DNA of 64,000 nt, from the NCBI GenBank assembly GCA_038496675.1, contig CM076649.1:20441422-20505421 (forward strand), read 5' to 3'. Origin of the DNA: Rachycentron canadum (taxonomy: Eukaryota > Chordata > Actinopteri > Carangiformes > Rachycentridae). A program made the translations under genes and the position numbers. Within the stretch, counting starts at the first letter, position 1; each line of letters opens with the position of its first letter. This document shows, one piece after another, positions 1 to 11,925 of the stretch. The notes under the pieces are model-generated. The model was not told the origin of the DNA, searched no databases, and was given only the letters and a program-made list of their open reading frames with translations.

Positions 1-795
1 GCCCTAACCCGGCGAAACATGGAAGTGCCACCAGTCAGTATCACGTGTATGAAAATACACCTTTTAGTTGATTGAGCATCTGCAAATTAGCCTCTTTACG
101 TGAGGACTAACATTGACTATTCTTATCTAGAATATGGTTAAAAAAATATCTGAAAATGTGAAATACAGAACTAGCTGGCTCATCTGGGTCAGGTCATGAG
201 TAGTTTGTGTTTCTAATTTGTACCTAATTTGAAAATGTGAAAGCAATCTGAGAGCTGACGTGAATGAAGCAAATTTGGATTTATTACTTCCTGTGCAGAG
301 ATTTCCTGCCAGTGATCTGGCACTTCCAGAAACAATAAAGCAAATGAAGGTGAAGTGGGGATGGCACACTGATGTGTTGGAGAGCTGATTTGTGACTGGG
401 GCTATTAAATGGCCTAAAAAAACTTTGTTTAATTGTTATTTAAAGTGTTTCTGTCGTGCATTACAATCTTTAAAGTCAGTCCTCGTGCTACAAATTGCTC
501 CATAATAAATGGCACGAGCTGTTCCCACTCTCAATCCCTAGACAAATGGGTGTGTGTGTGTGTGTTTCCTTTCAGTCCTTCCCATATGTGTCACCCTGAG
601 AGGCTTAGTGCTCCACAGTGGAACAGGGAGATATAGGAACAATCAGTCCTTTTCCAGGCCTCCCCTCCCTCCTCAGGGGAGGAAGGCAGCACAGATAGAA
701 ACGTTAGCAGGCAGTTACATAGAAAACACAGAAATTACCAGCTCTATCTGACACCGTGGATAAACTGACAGCTTGTCTTTCCTCTTCTTTGCCAG
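1..795 (+). other. hdac11: Last intron of hdac11 (3' part)
   Basis: Non-coding sequence upstream of the terminal hdac11 exon. It ends in a pyrimidine-rich stretch and AG (about 775-795), a normal splice acceptor directly before the in-frame codon for Gly that starts the exon. It contains a short TG repeat (550-565). No further HDAC11-like coding sequence is visible here, so the preceding exon must lie upstream of the window. The reading frames on both strands are short and resemble nothing I recognise. Confidence 0.75.
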
Positions 796-1038
796 GGCAT
801 TGTAAAGAGAGATGAGATTGTGTTCAGAGCTGCAAGGAGACGAGGGATCCCTATACTCATGGTAACATCCGGGGGATACCAGAAAAAAACAGCCCGCATC
901 ATTGCCGACTCCATTCTCAACTTACACCAGCAGGGCTTGATTGGTGCAGAAGCCCTGGGGGGGGAGGGGTCATCATCGCTAGTGACCAGTATGATGGGCA
1001 GCTGTGGACCTGCAGGGTCAACATTCACTGCTGTCTGA
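796..1038 (+). CDS. hdac11: Histone deacetylase 11, terminal coding exon (partial gene)
   Basis: This is the C-terminal 80 codons of HDAC11, the single class IV histone deacetylase, a zinc enzyme that in mammals removes long-chain fatty acyl groups from lysine efficiently. The exon opens in phase 0 after an AG acceptor with GIVKRDEIVFRAARRRGIP, followed by ILMVTSGGYQKKTARIIADS and ILNL..GLIG, which match the C-terminal end of the vertebrate HDAC11 catalytic domain almost residue for residue. The Tyr of the SGGYQ motif (codon about 877-879) corresponds to the conserved active-site tyrosine of the family. After GLIG the sequence diverges: a Gly/Ser-rich tail of about 28 residues ends at TGA 1036-1038, somewhat longer than the human tail. 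An 8-G run (957-964) lies in this tail. Upstream exons are outside the window. The next gene on the same strand is fbln2, as in mammals. Confidence 0.93.
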   Translation, partial: GIVKRDEIVFRAARRRGIPILMVTSGGYQKKTARIIADSILNLHQQGLIGAEALGGEGSSSLVTSMMGSCGPAGSTFTAV

Positions 1039-1560
1039 GGGGCATTAATCCCCGTCAACGCTCTCACAGCTGACGTGTGATGGCAGTGAATTAACTTTAT
1101 AATGTGCAGTGATTGTGTGAGAGCAGCAATGATATCATGAAGAATGTTTATTTTTTTATGTTTTTTTTCCATGTGTGTGTTAACAAGCTTTGTAAAATTG
1201 GCACATACTGAAAGGGAATAATCATTCAAAGAGAAAAAATGTACAACAGCACTCTCTAGACTACAGCAGATTTACATAAGCTCTCACGTGCAACAAAAAG
1301 TGTATTTAAATTTTAATCAGTGGAAGAATGATGGGTCTATGATTTATGTATGTTCAGGGCTGCGTTTTGGAGAGGTATTCTTTCATCTCAGGAAATGTAA
1401 TAATGTCATTTGTGAAGGATATAATATATTAATAGTCCATAAAATGGTACAGAGGTTTGATGTTCTTGCAGATACATGCAGAGTATATTAATTATCCTCC
1501 ATCTCAGTTCATGATAATGGAGGTGAAAATAAATTTAACTGCTTGAGAAAAGTGTAACTA
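1039..1560 (+). other. hdac11: Probable hdac11 3' UTR with poly(A) signal
   Basis: AT-rich sequence following the hdac11 stop codon. The first canonical AATAAA is at 1528-1533, giving a 3' UTR of roughly 500 nt if it is used. A second pair of signals, ATTAAA 4165-4170 and AATAAA 4194-4199, lies about 3.1 kb downstream of the stop and could serve a long alternative 3' UTR. The end chosen here is inferred from the hexamer alone. Confidence 0.45.
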
Positions 1561-4550
1561 TAACAGCTATAACCCAACAGGAACTATGTCTTCTATAGTC
1601 CTCATTAGCAGTTTGTTTGATCATTTCTAGTGTAAATTGGTAGATAATAATATTAATAATAATAATAATAATAATAATCATCATCATTGTAAATTAAAAT
1701 AGAGTTAATGGCGTTTGGTTTATCAAGCTCATTGATGGGTTTTTGCACTAAATGCACTCAGTGCTTTAAATCCACTGATGTCTAAGGTTTACAGGGAGCC
1801 CAGTGAGATTTCACTGCAGGCACTAGTGTTTTTGTCTCTGAACAGATTTGAAACACTACAACATGTAACTCTGAGCACTTTAACTGGTGTGTGGTGACAG
1901 AAAGTTCACCAACATTCCCGAGCTCCCGAAAATCAATGTTCTTTGTGCAGTGTGTTCCCGTCATCAGAGACACCAAAGTCCAGAAACAGAGAAGTGTTGA
2001 GTGATTAAAGAGCAGGCCTGACCACTGCTGCTTTCCACAGCTTTTACTTCTGACTGGTTTCATGACTCAGAACTCCCCTAATGATGTTTACACAGACAGC
2101 CATTATGTACAAGGACACAAAGTTTCAAAAAGACACTAAAAACTCTCCATCAAACACACACTGAATACTGAATACTTCTGTGTAGGTGTTTAATATTGGT
2201 GTATAATGTTAATGAATTTCTGTACTGTTTAATGTTATAAGTTAACTAAAGCCTTCGTTCACCTTTTCCTTGTTTGCTTTATATAAAATACTCCTGACAT
2301 CCTTTCATGCTAATGTAACGCTTCACAAGGCATGATGGTGGATCACTGTGACGGACAGGAGATGGAGAGAGTGGTCATGTGATATGGGCCTTAACCATTG
2401 GTGAAATGTGCTGAAATCGCCAAAAGCACAAGGCCAGATATTGAGCCTGGTTTTAAACAAAGCCAGCCTGGTTCCTCTGGGTCACCACCCACCTGCTGAT
2501 GTGTTGAATGATTCCAATAGGCCAGGTGCTGTGCTGTTCCTAATGGATAAACAGCTGACTAATAATCAGAGCTTTGCAGGTGAGATTATATGGGAAGCAG
2601 ATTTACTACAAGGCTAGTTAGCCACCTGGAAACATCTATGAAAAACAGTAACAGAAAAGTGAGCAGAGACACATTGACGCAGCCGCACAGACTGTTGTGA
2701 AGTCTTGATGACACATAACTGCAATGGCAACCACAACTGCGGGTTCCAGGGTTCCAGGGTTTCTTCAGTCATTTTTTGGGCTTTTTTTTTTTTTGCTGTA
2801 ATTTTGCAGTACACCCTGCAGCTTCCATGTTAACCAACAGTGACTTCAGCAGGACAGAAACTGAATCACTGTTGATTTCTTTGGGTAAAATAAAACAAAT
2901 CAATCCCCTTTCTTTCATAGAATCTGAAGAGTTTGTCACATTGAAAGAACAAAGTGCCGAGAATTGATTAGTCTAATAATGAACCTCAAACAACCCCCCC
3001 GGTCTTCCATGTTGGCTGACATACGACCCTTTGACCCCTAGACTTGAGCAATGTCACCATGTTCCCAGGACGTAACTTTTAGTACAAAGTTATTAACATG
3101 ATCATTAAAATTGTAAAAATGACAAATTACCCTGGTTGTAATTAATTGTAATTATCCTTTAAACCCCTAAAAAATATGTTTGCATTCTTCAGTCAGACCC
3201 CTCAAGACTCATTGGCTTTGTTATTTAGATTAAATAAATATTTTACATTCAAATCTTGTCTAGGGCAGCTTTAGCCATGCTAATTGACTTCCCAGAGTGC
3301 AGCAGCAACCTGGGGGAGTGCGGTAGTTGCAGAAGGAGGGATGGTTGCACAGGTGTTCATACTTTGAAGTTGCACTGAGACATGAGCTGTTAGAGTACCT
3401 CTAGCTGTGGAATAAACACATGGACAAAGAGCTGTAACATCAGTCTGATGTATTCTGTCTTAGAGCTTGTAAGACACAAGGACGAAGAATTAAACCTGAC
3501 ATAGCAGTTGACCAAATTAGACAAGATGATGGTGTTACTGTGGATGTGGTCAAGGGGTACCTTTAGTAATAAAGCCTCATCCTCTGTGGACTTTGCCGTT
3601 GCATGAGATGTGTTTTTGGACCTGAAGCAGCAGCTGGCAGGTGCTGCTATAATGATTTTCTAATGTGTTTCTACGTTCATTATCTTTTGCTGCTCTGACT
3701 CCACTCTACTGTTTAAAAAAAAGTTACAAAAGTTCAGACTGGAGCTCAGACTCATCATCATTTACAGGATTAAAACGCCTATCTTCGAGCAACATGAAAA
3801 GCAGTGTTCGGTGCTTATCCAGGAAGCTGTTTGGACACATTCATAATGAAACCGTGAGAGGCAGGCCACATTAGCAGTGTCAGTGCTAATTAGCTAAAGC
3901 CTTTGATCTGGTGTGCCGCTTTTGAATGCAGCTGAAAGGTTTAGAGCAGTCTACCTTTAATTAGGACTCAGAATATATCACTTATTGTACGCAGGCCTCC
4001 TTAATACCCAATGCGATCCCAGATTCCAGCTCATCAGCTCCTTTCTGTGTCAGCCAGCGTTTTAGCCATTTGAGTTGATTGAATGTTGTGTGCCAAAAAT
4101 AACACGATCAAAGCCGTACTGTATATATTTTTTTTGGTGTGTTTGTGGTTTGTGCTGACATTGAATTAAAGCTATGCACTCATAATGACATTGAATAAAT
4201 CCTGTTATAAAAAAGGTTTATTTTGCTTTATTTATTTATTTTTTATTAATTTTACTGCCCATGCTAAAAGTTTAGTATGTTTGGAAAACCCTAGTTAATG
4301 CTGCTGCTATAGAGGCCAGAGTTTCTCTGAATTTTCCATTAAATGCTGCTTGTCCCATATGGGTGTTTCTCAGCTCTGCCCTATCCTGGATGATGTAATG
4401 ACAATCCCACACTTGTCCTGCAGTGACTCAATAAGAAAGTATCTGAGTAATCTGTCATTTAGCTTCACTGGCACATCCTCATGGATAGTTCTCAAGTCAG
4501 TTTATTACTGGTCTTACAGTTACTCACATATGTAGGGTTTCCATCTTCGA
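1561..4550. other. Non-coding, downstream of hdac11
   Basis: No gene recognised. It contains an AAT-type microsatellite (about 1645-1690), a poly-T run (about 2781-2794), and the two poly(A) hexamers at 4165 and 4194 that sit in a 3'-UTR-like AT-rich context. Reading frames are short, on both strands, and without recognisable domains. Confidence 0.5.
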
Positions 4551-4564
4551 TGTGTGTAAAATCC

Positions 4565-5042
4565 AGAGACGTAGACTCTGGGTCTGTAAAGTGAAGCCAA
4601 TGCTGAAGACGGGGGCGACTCCACTGGTTGTTTAAGAAGTCAGATTGTATTGAAGTCTATGGGAAAATGTCCCTACTTCTCCCTTGATTTATTAGCTCAG
4701 TAAATGTTTTCCTAATGAGTTTATGGTCTCGGTCTCTAGTTTCAAGTCTTCAATACAACATGATGTTAATTTTTTAAATGATGGTCCATTTAGAGGAAAA
4801 TAGACCATAAAGCAGGGGATGAATTAGGGGCGTGGCTACAATGTGATTGACAGACTGTACCACCGGTACACAGTATCCTCTCCCAGGATAGAGTACAGAG
4901 CAGGTCAGTTCCACCCCTCACTCTTCCTCAGCTCCACCTTCTCAGGTTTCAAAAAGCCAAGATGGCAACAGACAAATTACAAACTGGAGGCTTAAAAACG
5001 TCAGCTCACAAACCAATGGGTGACGCCATGGTGGGCTGACAC
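4565..5042 (+). repeat. Dispersed repeat family A, copy 1
   Basis: A segment of about 480 bp that recurs three more times in the window: reverse strand at 9832-10333, and forward strand at 36377-36592 and 47711-48060. Shared landmarks are GTAGACTCTGGGTCTGTAAA at one end, an internal AGTCAGATTGTATTGAAGTC, a TTTAAATGATGGTCCATTTAG block, GTGATTGACAGACTGTACCAC, and AGCTCCACCTTCTC near the other end. It has no long reading frame. It is probably a non-autonomous DNA transposon of a fish family, but I cannot name it and terminal repeats are not obvious. Confidence 0.75.
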
Positions 5043-5522
5043 TTGGTAAAGCCAGGACATTTAGATGTTCATGAATTCATGGTGGCGATGTGGTTGTGTG
5101 CTGGGTAATATAGACATGTTGTAGCTGTTTCCATACATTATGGACAGGATTCGACATATTTGTCCCTGGAAAGACTTTTGCAGGAGAGGCAGCAACCCTC
5201 TGAGTATGTCCAAACTGAGGTCAGAGTCCCTGTGAAGTAGTCTATTGTGTTAGTCTGTGTTTTGTTTATTTCATTCATGTGCACAAGCACACACATCCCA
5301 GTCAAACCAATAGCGTCATGCTATTCCACTGATCAACAGATGGCGGTAACGTGCCAAGAACCTGAAAAAGAGTCAACATGAATTTAAACAATGGAGGATT
5401 TAACATCTTTACAGCTTTACAAAGGTCTTAGGGAATTTCATTCGAAATGTTTGTTAAACCTGAAGAATACACATAGTTCATTTCAGTAAACATGTAAATG
5501 TAACAGGGTGCCTTTCAAGTTT

Positions 5523-5559
<37 letters not shown>

Positions 5560-5881
5560 TTTTCATTCGGGCTGGTTTGAGCCTCAGCTCAGTGCTGTGC
5601 TTGGACCTATGTCAACTCCCCACACTGCTTCCATTATGCAGGGAAGTCTGTTCTATTAAACAATTTGATTCTCATCTGCAGCTTTTCAAACTGTGTCTTT
5701 CTTTTGTCTGCACAACTCATGGTGACACCACGGCATCTAAAGCAACATGTACATTTACTCAGGTACAATGTTGCACATGAAATCAGTTCACTGTTTACCT
5801 GTTTACCTGTAGGTAAAGATAGAGGACATTTGCCAACATATATTTTTCAGTAATTATTAGATGCCATGAAGCCTGCTACAG
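5043..5881. other. Non-coding with CA microsatellite
   Basis: No gene recognised. It contains a (CA)15 run at 5526-5555. The frames reading through the microsatellite are low-complexity artefacts. Confidence 0.5.
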
Positions 5882-6165
5882 ATCAGCCATAACATTATGA
5901 CCCTGACAGGTGAAGTGAATAACATTATTACCTGGTTACCATGGTTACCTGTCAGCGCTGGACATACCAGGCAGCAGCTGAACATTTAGTCCTGAAGTTG
6001 ATGTGTTGAAGCAGGAAAAATGGTGTGAAAAACTGTGATGTGACGACTGAGTCAGAGCTTCTCCAACACTGCAGCTCTGTGGGATGTTCCTGGGCTGCAG
6101 TGGTCCAAGGAAGGAAAACCACTGGGCCACAGACAGGGTCAGGGGTCAAAGCTCAGTGATGGTGG
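5882..6165 (+). mobile_element. Tc1-like transposon fragment (5' end)
   Basis: It starts with ATCAGCCATAACATTATGAC and continues with a leader typical of a widespread fish Tc1-like family. A damaged piece of the transposase N-terminal DNA-binding (helix-turn-helix) region follows: translation at about 6044-6160 gives RLSQSFSNTAALWDVPGLQ and WSKEGKPLGHRQGQG. The copy has lost part of the segment before the helix-turn-helix and everything after about 6165, including the DDE catalytic domain and the 3' inverted repeat. It is a fossil. The family match is from memory of the family pattern, so the exact subfamily is not claimed. Confidence 0.68.
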
Positions 6166-9100
6166 TGTCCAAAAGTCTACGCATGGTCATTTTGTAAACT
6201 ACACTACGGAGTAATATTCACATAGTTTAATAAGGCTTATTGACAGGTTCTTAAAAGTGACTGATGTAACACAGCTGCTTTCTTTGGACTGAAGTAAGTT
6301 CAGAGTTCAGAGTTCAGGTCATCAGTTTTGTCAGTGATGCTGTGTTGGTTTCCCCCTGCTTTAACATTAGGGGCTAAATAGAGTCTGGTACACGTGTTTC
6401 AATCACTGTCACAGACTTTTCATTCAGCGGACGTTGGAAAACTCACCACATCTTTGTAGATGTTGTGAACACAGCTGGTGAGATGGTGGGATATCAGTCT
6501 CACTGTACAGGCCCACAGTCCTCAGTAGACGTCCACACTTATTAGACAAAATATAACAAATGTGTGGGAGGTCAATGGGTGTGGAAGCTTTAACTTTTCT
6601 GCATGTCTGTGTTGTTTTCATTTCACAACTGACAAGCACCACTTCACTTTATGAACAAAGCTGTGCAGTAGCAGAGTTCAGCTTCTGACTGAAGAGAAGA
6701 AATTCAATCGTAACATGCAGCTGTAGAGACAAACAATCGATGGACCCTTGTACATGTAACACGTGCAGCTCTCTATTTCGATCATGCATGTGTTCTGTTG
6801 TTTTGCTCTTCAACAGAATTATAATTCACTGACTGAATGGTCTTTGACATACGTGCTGAGGTGTGTTAAGCAGGAGCCACCCTCCCATAATCACCATGAG
6901 ATGTGACACAGAACCAATAATACTGAGGAGCTCATTAATAACACTAGTCAGTGTATTAATTAGTGCCTATGCAACATTATACTTGTCTTTGTAGAACACG
7001 TGGGTGATATTATTCTAAACTCTGGAGGTTATTAGCGTGGAGTTATCTTACATTATTGTGTTCCCAAAAACTGTCTCCTCACAGACACAGCCTATCATGA
7101 CAACATCATTTCAGGCAGAGCCTGTACTGTGGTGTTGTGACAGACGCCCTGCAGTAAGCTTCATTAAACATGCTTCCCTGGCTCCTGGATGCCGTCTTAC
7201 CTCAGATGAACTGCTCTGGGGGTTCAGCTGGACACAGGCCGAGGCTGTCGAGCTCCCTGACTGGCTGCTTGCACCAAAATGTTTTCTCCTCTCCAGACAA
7301 GCCAACCCAAGTGGGATATAATCAGTTCACAGTCAGAAGCCCTGGACAGTATGTTTTATATTCACGGTGACCCGGCAGGGTTAGAGGGGCACCCCCCCCA
7401 CACACACACACACACACGCACACACACACACACACACAATGTCACATGACACAAATTCCAAATTTCACTTGTTGTGATGTTTGAAAGAGGTGAGTATTGA
7501 GGAGGCAGTGGGGGTCTAATGAAAGGTGTTGTTGAGGTGCATTATTGGAAATGTAAGTTTTAGACTTTGACTCACAGGCACCAGTAACCTGTATTTCTCA
7601 GACTCTGCTGCTTCGAGTTTGACTAATAGCCACGCTAGCAACGTCACTTTACTCCAGACTGAAGAACTGAGTCTCAATCTTAATTTTCCCAATATTTTAC
7701 AAAACACCATTGAAATGGATTTCCCATCAGCCTCAGATGTGCTTTGTGTTCAGTGCAAATTATCAAACGTTAACATGCAAACACACTGAACTAAGACATA
7801 CACCTCTCCAGCTATGAGTGTGTTCACGTGAAAGAGGTGGAGGTATTATTCTCAGCAGCATCAACAGAAGCACAAATAACGTGCTGAACGGGAAATGAGA
7901 AGAAACTCTGAGACATGCAGGGAACTTGGGCTTTAGGGATATTCAACAAGGTCACAATGATCATGTGACCAGAAAAAAAAACAAAGACTATTAATCATTT
8001 CCAATTAATAAGCTGAAAATATACTGTAAATAAATATGTATCATGTAACTTGTTACTGAATGAATATTTTCATTCTTTTTTATGATAATGATACAAACTA
8101 TTATGAACATGATTGATAGAAAATTTAAAACAGTTAAAGCAAAGTAATTTCCGATTGTTTCTGCTGCCAAAGCAGAGAGATGAGGCGTAGCTGATGTGAT
8201 GAGGTGAGTCTGACTGAAATATTGATCAGTGTGTGAATCATTGCTTTAATCACAGACGTCAGAACTTGAGTTTTTATTTTCAGCTCTGCTCACAGATTCT
8301 CCTCATGTTATCCTGAGCTGCAGTGAAGAAGAGGAGTAGAAGCTTCATCACTGCCAGGAATCCTGTGGTTTAAAGAATCTGTGTTCAGTTCAAATGAAGC
8401 TATAATAGTTAAGATGTAGTTATTTAGTTGGTAAACTCTGTTTTTTGTTTTTTTAAGTCTCTCTTTTGTGGGACACATGGAAAGGCTCTAACAGTTGTCC
8501 CTGTTGGGCTCCTGTAGAAATGATAACTGAGTTATCCAGTGATCTGATTGGTCAGCAGTTTAGCTGTTGACGGGTTTTGACCTGCTCATTATATGTTACC
8601 ATTGTGATTAAAGAAGTGAAGCACCATCCAAGGACTGAAAACCCAGACTTAAAGCTGATGTTACCTCACTAACCTCAATTCCTGCTTTGTGGTACAGACC
8701 TCCGGTGTGGCCCTTTAATACCTGAATGGGTAAGATGAAGAAATGCTTGTTGAGGTTGAACGCCAGCTGCCCAGTCACAGCTCACAGATGCAGCATTCAA
8801 ACCCCAGACTGATCATCACGGGTTCTGTGTAATGAGTCTGAACATAAAGGAATCTTGCTCTAAGTTAACCTAACCATCTACAACCTGCTTCACTCTTCTA
8901 CGCTGTTTATGTCACATTAAAACCTCAGGTCTCCTCTGGTTAAGAGTTGGTGGCAAATAGTCCAAATAGTCCCTTCACATAGAGATAAATGTCCCAGGGG
9001 AAAAATAACAGACAACAAAGAATTCAGTGGAATCTCCCACCTCAAAGAAACCCAGCAGCATCATTATAAAGACCATTGCTGAGCAACATGTGACTCAACG

Positions 9101-9831
9101 GGCTCCTGGCTGTGCTGTCAGAGTAAATGAGCCAAACCTGCTGATGGGAGTTGTGATGAAACATAGATGGAAATATTAGTTTGCTCGGTTGTTTGAACAA
9201 GTCAGCAGTTACTGGCATGCTTAGCAATGTGAGGCTTGGATTTGGGTCCTATCTGAGGCTGAGTGGCAAATGTATTCACTGGCAAATTGTTTCAGAGCGG
9301 TGCTGTTTATGCCTGTCAATTGAACAACTACACAATAGTCAGTTGTTGTTTTCCAAACACATTTGCAGACCTTGCCATCGACAGAAATCTGATCTTTAAA
9401 GAAAACAAGTCGATGGTATTTACTTGTGCTTGATTTCTGAACCCTTTGTTACATCTCAGGCTTCATATATCAAAGTCATTTCTCTTCTCAGATTATTTCA
9501 CTAAGTAGTTTTAATTAGAGTTTAAAACTGGAGGTCAAAGGATTTCATTGGCACAACCACAAAATAACTGAGAACAAATTTTGCATGAAAGCACCAATTT
9601 CAGGGTTATCAGACAGACTCTGACTAAATGCTGGTAGACCTTAGAGTTTTTTTTTTTTTTTTTTGTCTGTGGTCAGTTGAATGTGAACGTGTCAGAATGA
9701 TGCTACAGGAGACTCAGACTGACTCAGTCACTTAAAGCAGAAATGAAATCAGCAACTTTGTCTCCTGCCTCCAACTGAGCTGAGTGGAACAGGAGTTGTC
9801 TTGGTCAGTGTCACAGTTTTAGTGCAGTACA
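6166..9831. other. Non-coding intergenic sequence
   Basis: No gene recognised in 3.7 kb. It contains a C-run and imperfect CA microsatellite (7392-7438) and a T18 run (9647-9664). The two-strand reading frames around 7037-7370 overlap one another and have no domain signature. Confidence 0.5.
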
Positions 9832-10333
9832 AGTGTCAGCCCTCCGTGATGTCACCCGTTGGTTTGTGAGATGCTGTTTTGAAGCCTCCAGTTTGTAATT
9901 TGTCTGTCGGCCATCTGGGTTTTTTGAAACCAAAAGAAACCACATTTGGAGGAGAAGGTGGAGCTGAGGAGGAGTGAGGGGTGGAGCTGACCTGCTCTGT
10001 CCTCTGTGGTACAGTCTGTCAATCACAGTGTAGCCACGCCCACAATTCATCCCCTTCTTTCTGGTCTATTTTCCTCTAAATGGACCATCATTTAAAAAAT
10101 GAACATCATGTTGTATTGAAGACTTGAAACTAGAGACTGAGACCATAAACTCATTAGGAAAACATTTACTGAGCTGATAATCAAGGGAGAAGTAGGGACA
10201 TTTTCCCATAGACTTCAATACAATCTGACTTCTTTAACAACCAATGGAGTCGCCCCCTGATGGTCATTAGAGAGAATGAAGTTTTAAGGCACTTCAGCAT
10301 CGGCTTCACTTTACAGACCCAGAGTCTACGTCC
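9832..10333 (-). repeat. Dispersed repeat family A, copy 2 (reverse)
   Basis: Reverse-complement copy of the repeat at 4565-5042, and the longest copy here. Reading on the minus strand it runs from GTAGACTCTGGGTCTGTAAA through TTGTATTGAAGTCTATGGGA, the TTTAAATGATGGTCCATTTAG block, GTGATTGACAGACTGTACCAC and the CTCCACC-rich part. Compared with copy 1 it has an extra segment of about 25 bp near its start (ACTTCATTCTCTCTAATGAC). The strong similarity of copies 1 and 2 over their whole length suggests relatively recent spread. Confidence 0.75.
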
Positions 10334-10415
10334 GCTTTTACAGACAGCCTGTGAAGAACTACAACACACAGGCTAATGTGTGGCTGAATTTTTGTCTGTC
10401 TATTTTGTCAAACAT

Positions 10416-10556
10416 GTTAGTCTTTGATTAAACAGATCTGGACCCAGAATGCAGACACTGGAAGCAGGAATAAAATGTTTAATGAGCAAATTTGAATAAT
10501 GGCTGAGCAGCAGACTGGTGGTAATTGGTTTGATTTGGTATCTTAGTCTCTGAATA
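10416..10556. repeat. Older repeat interrupted by Tc1-like insertion, left part
   Basis: The sequence up to the Tc1-like element (GATTAAACAGATCTGGACCCAGAATGC and following) has the look of a dispersed fish repeat. The purine-rich sequence after the element (12139-12640) looks like its continuation. The transposon therefore seems to be nested in an older repeat. This rests on general resemblance; no second full copy exists in the window to prove it. Confidence 0.35.
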
Positions 10557-10774
10557 CAGTGGCTTGCAAAAGTATTCATACCCCTTGAACTTTTCCACAT
10601 TTTGTCACGTTCCGACCACAAACATAAATAGATTTTATTGGAATTTTATGTGAAAGACACAACACAAAGTGGCACACAATTATGAAGTACAAAGAAAATG
10701 ATACATGATTTTAATTTTTTTTACAAATAAAAAACTGAAAAGTGCGGTGTGCAAAAGTATTCAGCCCCCCTTTT
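10557..10774 (+). repeat. Left terminal inverted repeat of Tc1-like element
   Basis: About 210-218 bp, nearly the reverse complement of 11926-12136. The outer end begins CAGTGGCTTGCAAAAG. The inner end is marked by ACTGAAAAGTGCGGTG followed by AAAAGTATTCAGCCCCC, echoing the outer AAAAGTATTCATACCCC as expected of transposase-binding direct repeats. Confidence 0.88.
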
Positions 10775-10947
10775 CTCTGAGTCAACCAGTTGCCTTGAGA
10801 AGTTGCCTGATGGTTTCTGAATGATCGAATGTTGACCTAATGACTAAATAGAGTCAACCTGTGTGTAATTTAATCTCAGTACAAATACAGCTGTTCTGTG
10901 ACGGCCTCAGATGTTTGTTAAGAGAATATTGGGGAGCAAACAGCATC

Positions 10948-11919
10948 ATGAAGTCCAAGGAACACACCAGAAAGGTCAGGGATAAAGTTGTGGAGAAGTT
11001 TAAAGCAGGGTTAGGCTATAAAAAGATTTCCCAAGCTTTGAACATCTCACGGAGCACTGTTCAATCCATCATCTGGAAATGAAAGAGTATGGCACAACTG
11101 CAAACCTACCAAGACACGGACGTCCACCTAAACTTACTGGGAGAACAAGGAGAGCACTGATCAGAGATGGAGCCAAAAGTCCCATGGTGACTCTGGACCA
11201 ACTGCAGAGATCCACAGCTCAGGTGGGGGAATCTGTCCACAGGACAACTATTGGTCGACTTCACAAATCTGGCCTTTATGGAGGAGGCAAGAAGAAAGAA
11301 AACCATAAGAAGTCCCGTTTGCAGTTTGCCAGAAGCCATGTGGGGGACACAGCTAACATGTGGAAGAAGGTGCTCTGGGCAGATGAGACAAGACGCTATG
11401 TGTGGTGAAAAACTAACACTACACATCACTCTGAACACACCATCCGACTGTCAAACATGGTGGTGGCAGCATCATGCTCTGGGGGGGGGCTTCTCTTCAG
11501 GGACAGGGAAGATGGTCAGAGTAGCTCGGAAGATGGATGGAGCCAAATACAGGGCAATCCTGGAAGAAAACCTGTTGGAGTCTGCAAAAGACTTGAGACT
11601 GGGGCAGAGGTTCACCTTCCAGCAGGACAACGACCCTAAACATAAAGCCAGAGATACAATGGGATGGTTTAAAACTAAACATATTCATGTGTTAGAATGG
11701 TCCAGCCAAAGTCCAGACCTGAATCCAATCGAGAATCTGTGGCAAGATCTGAAAACTGCCGTTCACAAACACTCTCCATCTAATCTGACTGAGCTTGAGC
11801 TGTTTTGCAAAGAAGAATGGGCAAAAATTTCAGTCTCTAGATGTTCAAAGCTGGTAGAGACATAACCCAAAAGACCTGCAGCTGTAACTGCAGCAAAAGG
11901 TGGTTCCACAAAGTATTGA
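10948..11919 (+). pseudogene. Tc1-like transposase pseudogene
   Basis: Cut-and-paste DDE transposase, broken. ATG 10948 opens a frame starting MKSKEHTRKVRDKVVEKFKA, with the N-terminal helix-turn-helix (YKKISQALNISRSTVQSII). A one-base deletion near 11079 shifts the frame, which continues through the GRPPKL linker and the second DNA-binding helix set to the first catalytic Asp of WADET (codon 11382-11384). A deletion just after that Asp removes conserved residues and shifts the frame again. The third section carries the second Asp (QQDNDPKH, about 11620-11643) and the catalytic Glu (DLNPIENLW, codon 11731-11733). A stop at 11863 replaces a conserved sense codon, and recognisable homology runs on to TGA 11917-11919. 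All DDE positions are still readable, but no continuous protein can be made. Confidence 0.92.
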
Positions 11920-11925
11920 CTCAGG

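Noticed and set aside
744..1229. 161-codon frame on the minus strand across the hdac11 exon
   Set aside because: It is the antisense shadow of the conserved HDAC11 coding exon and has no domain of its own.
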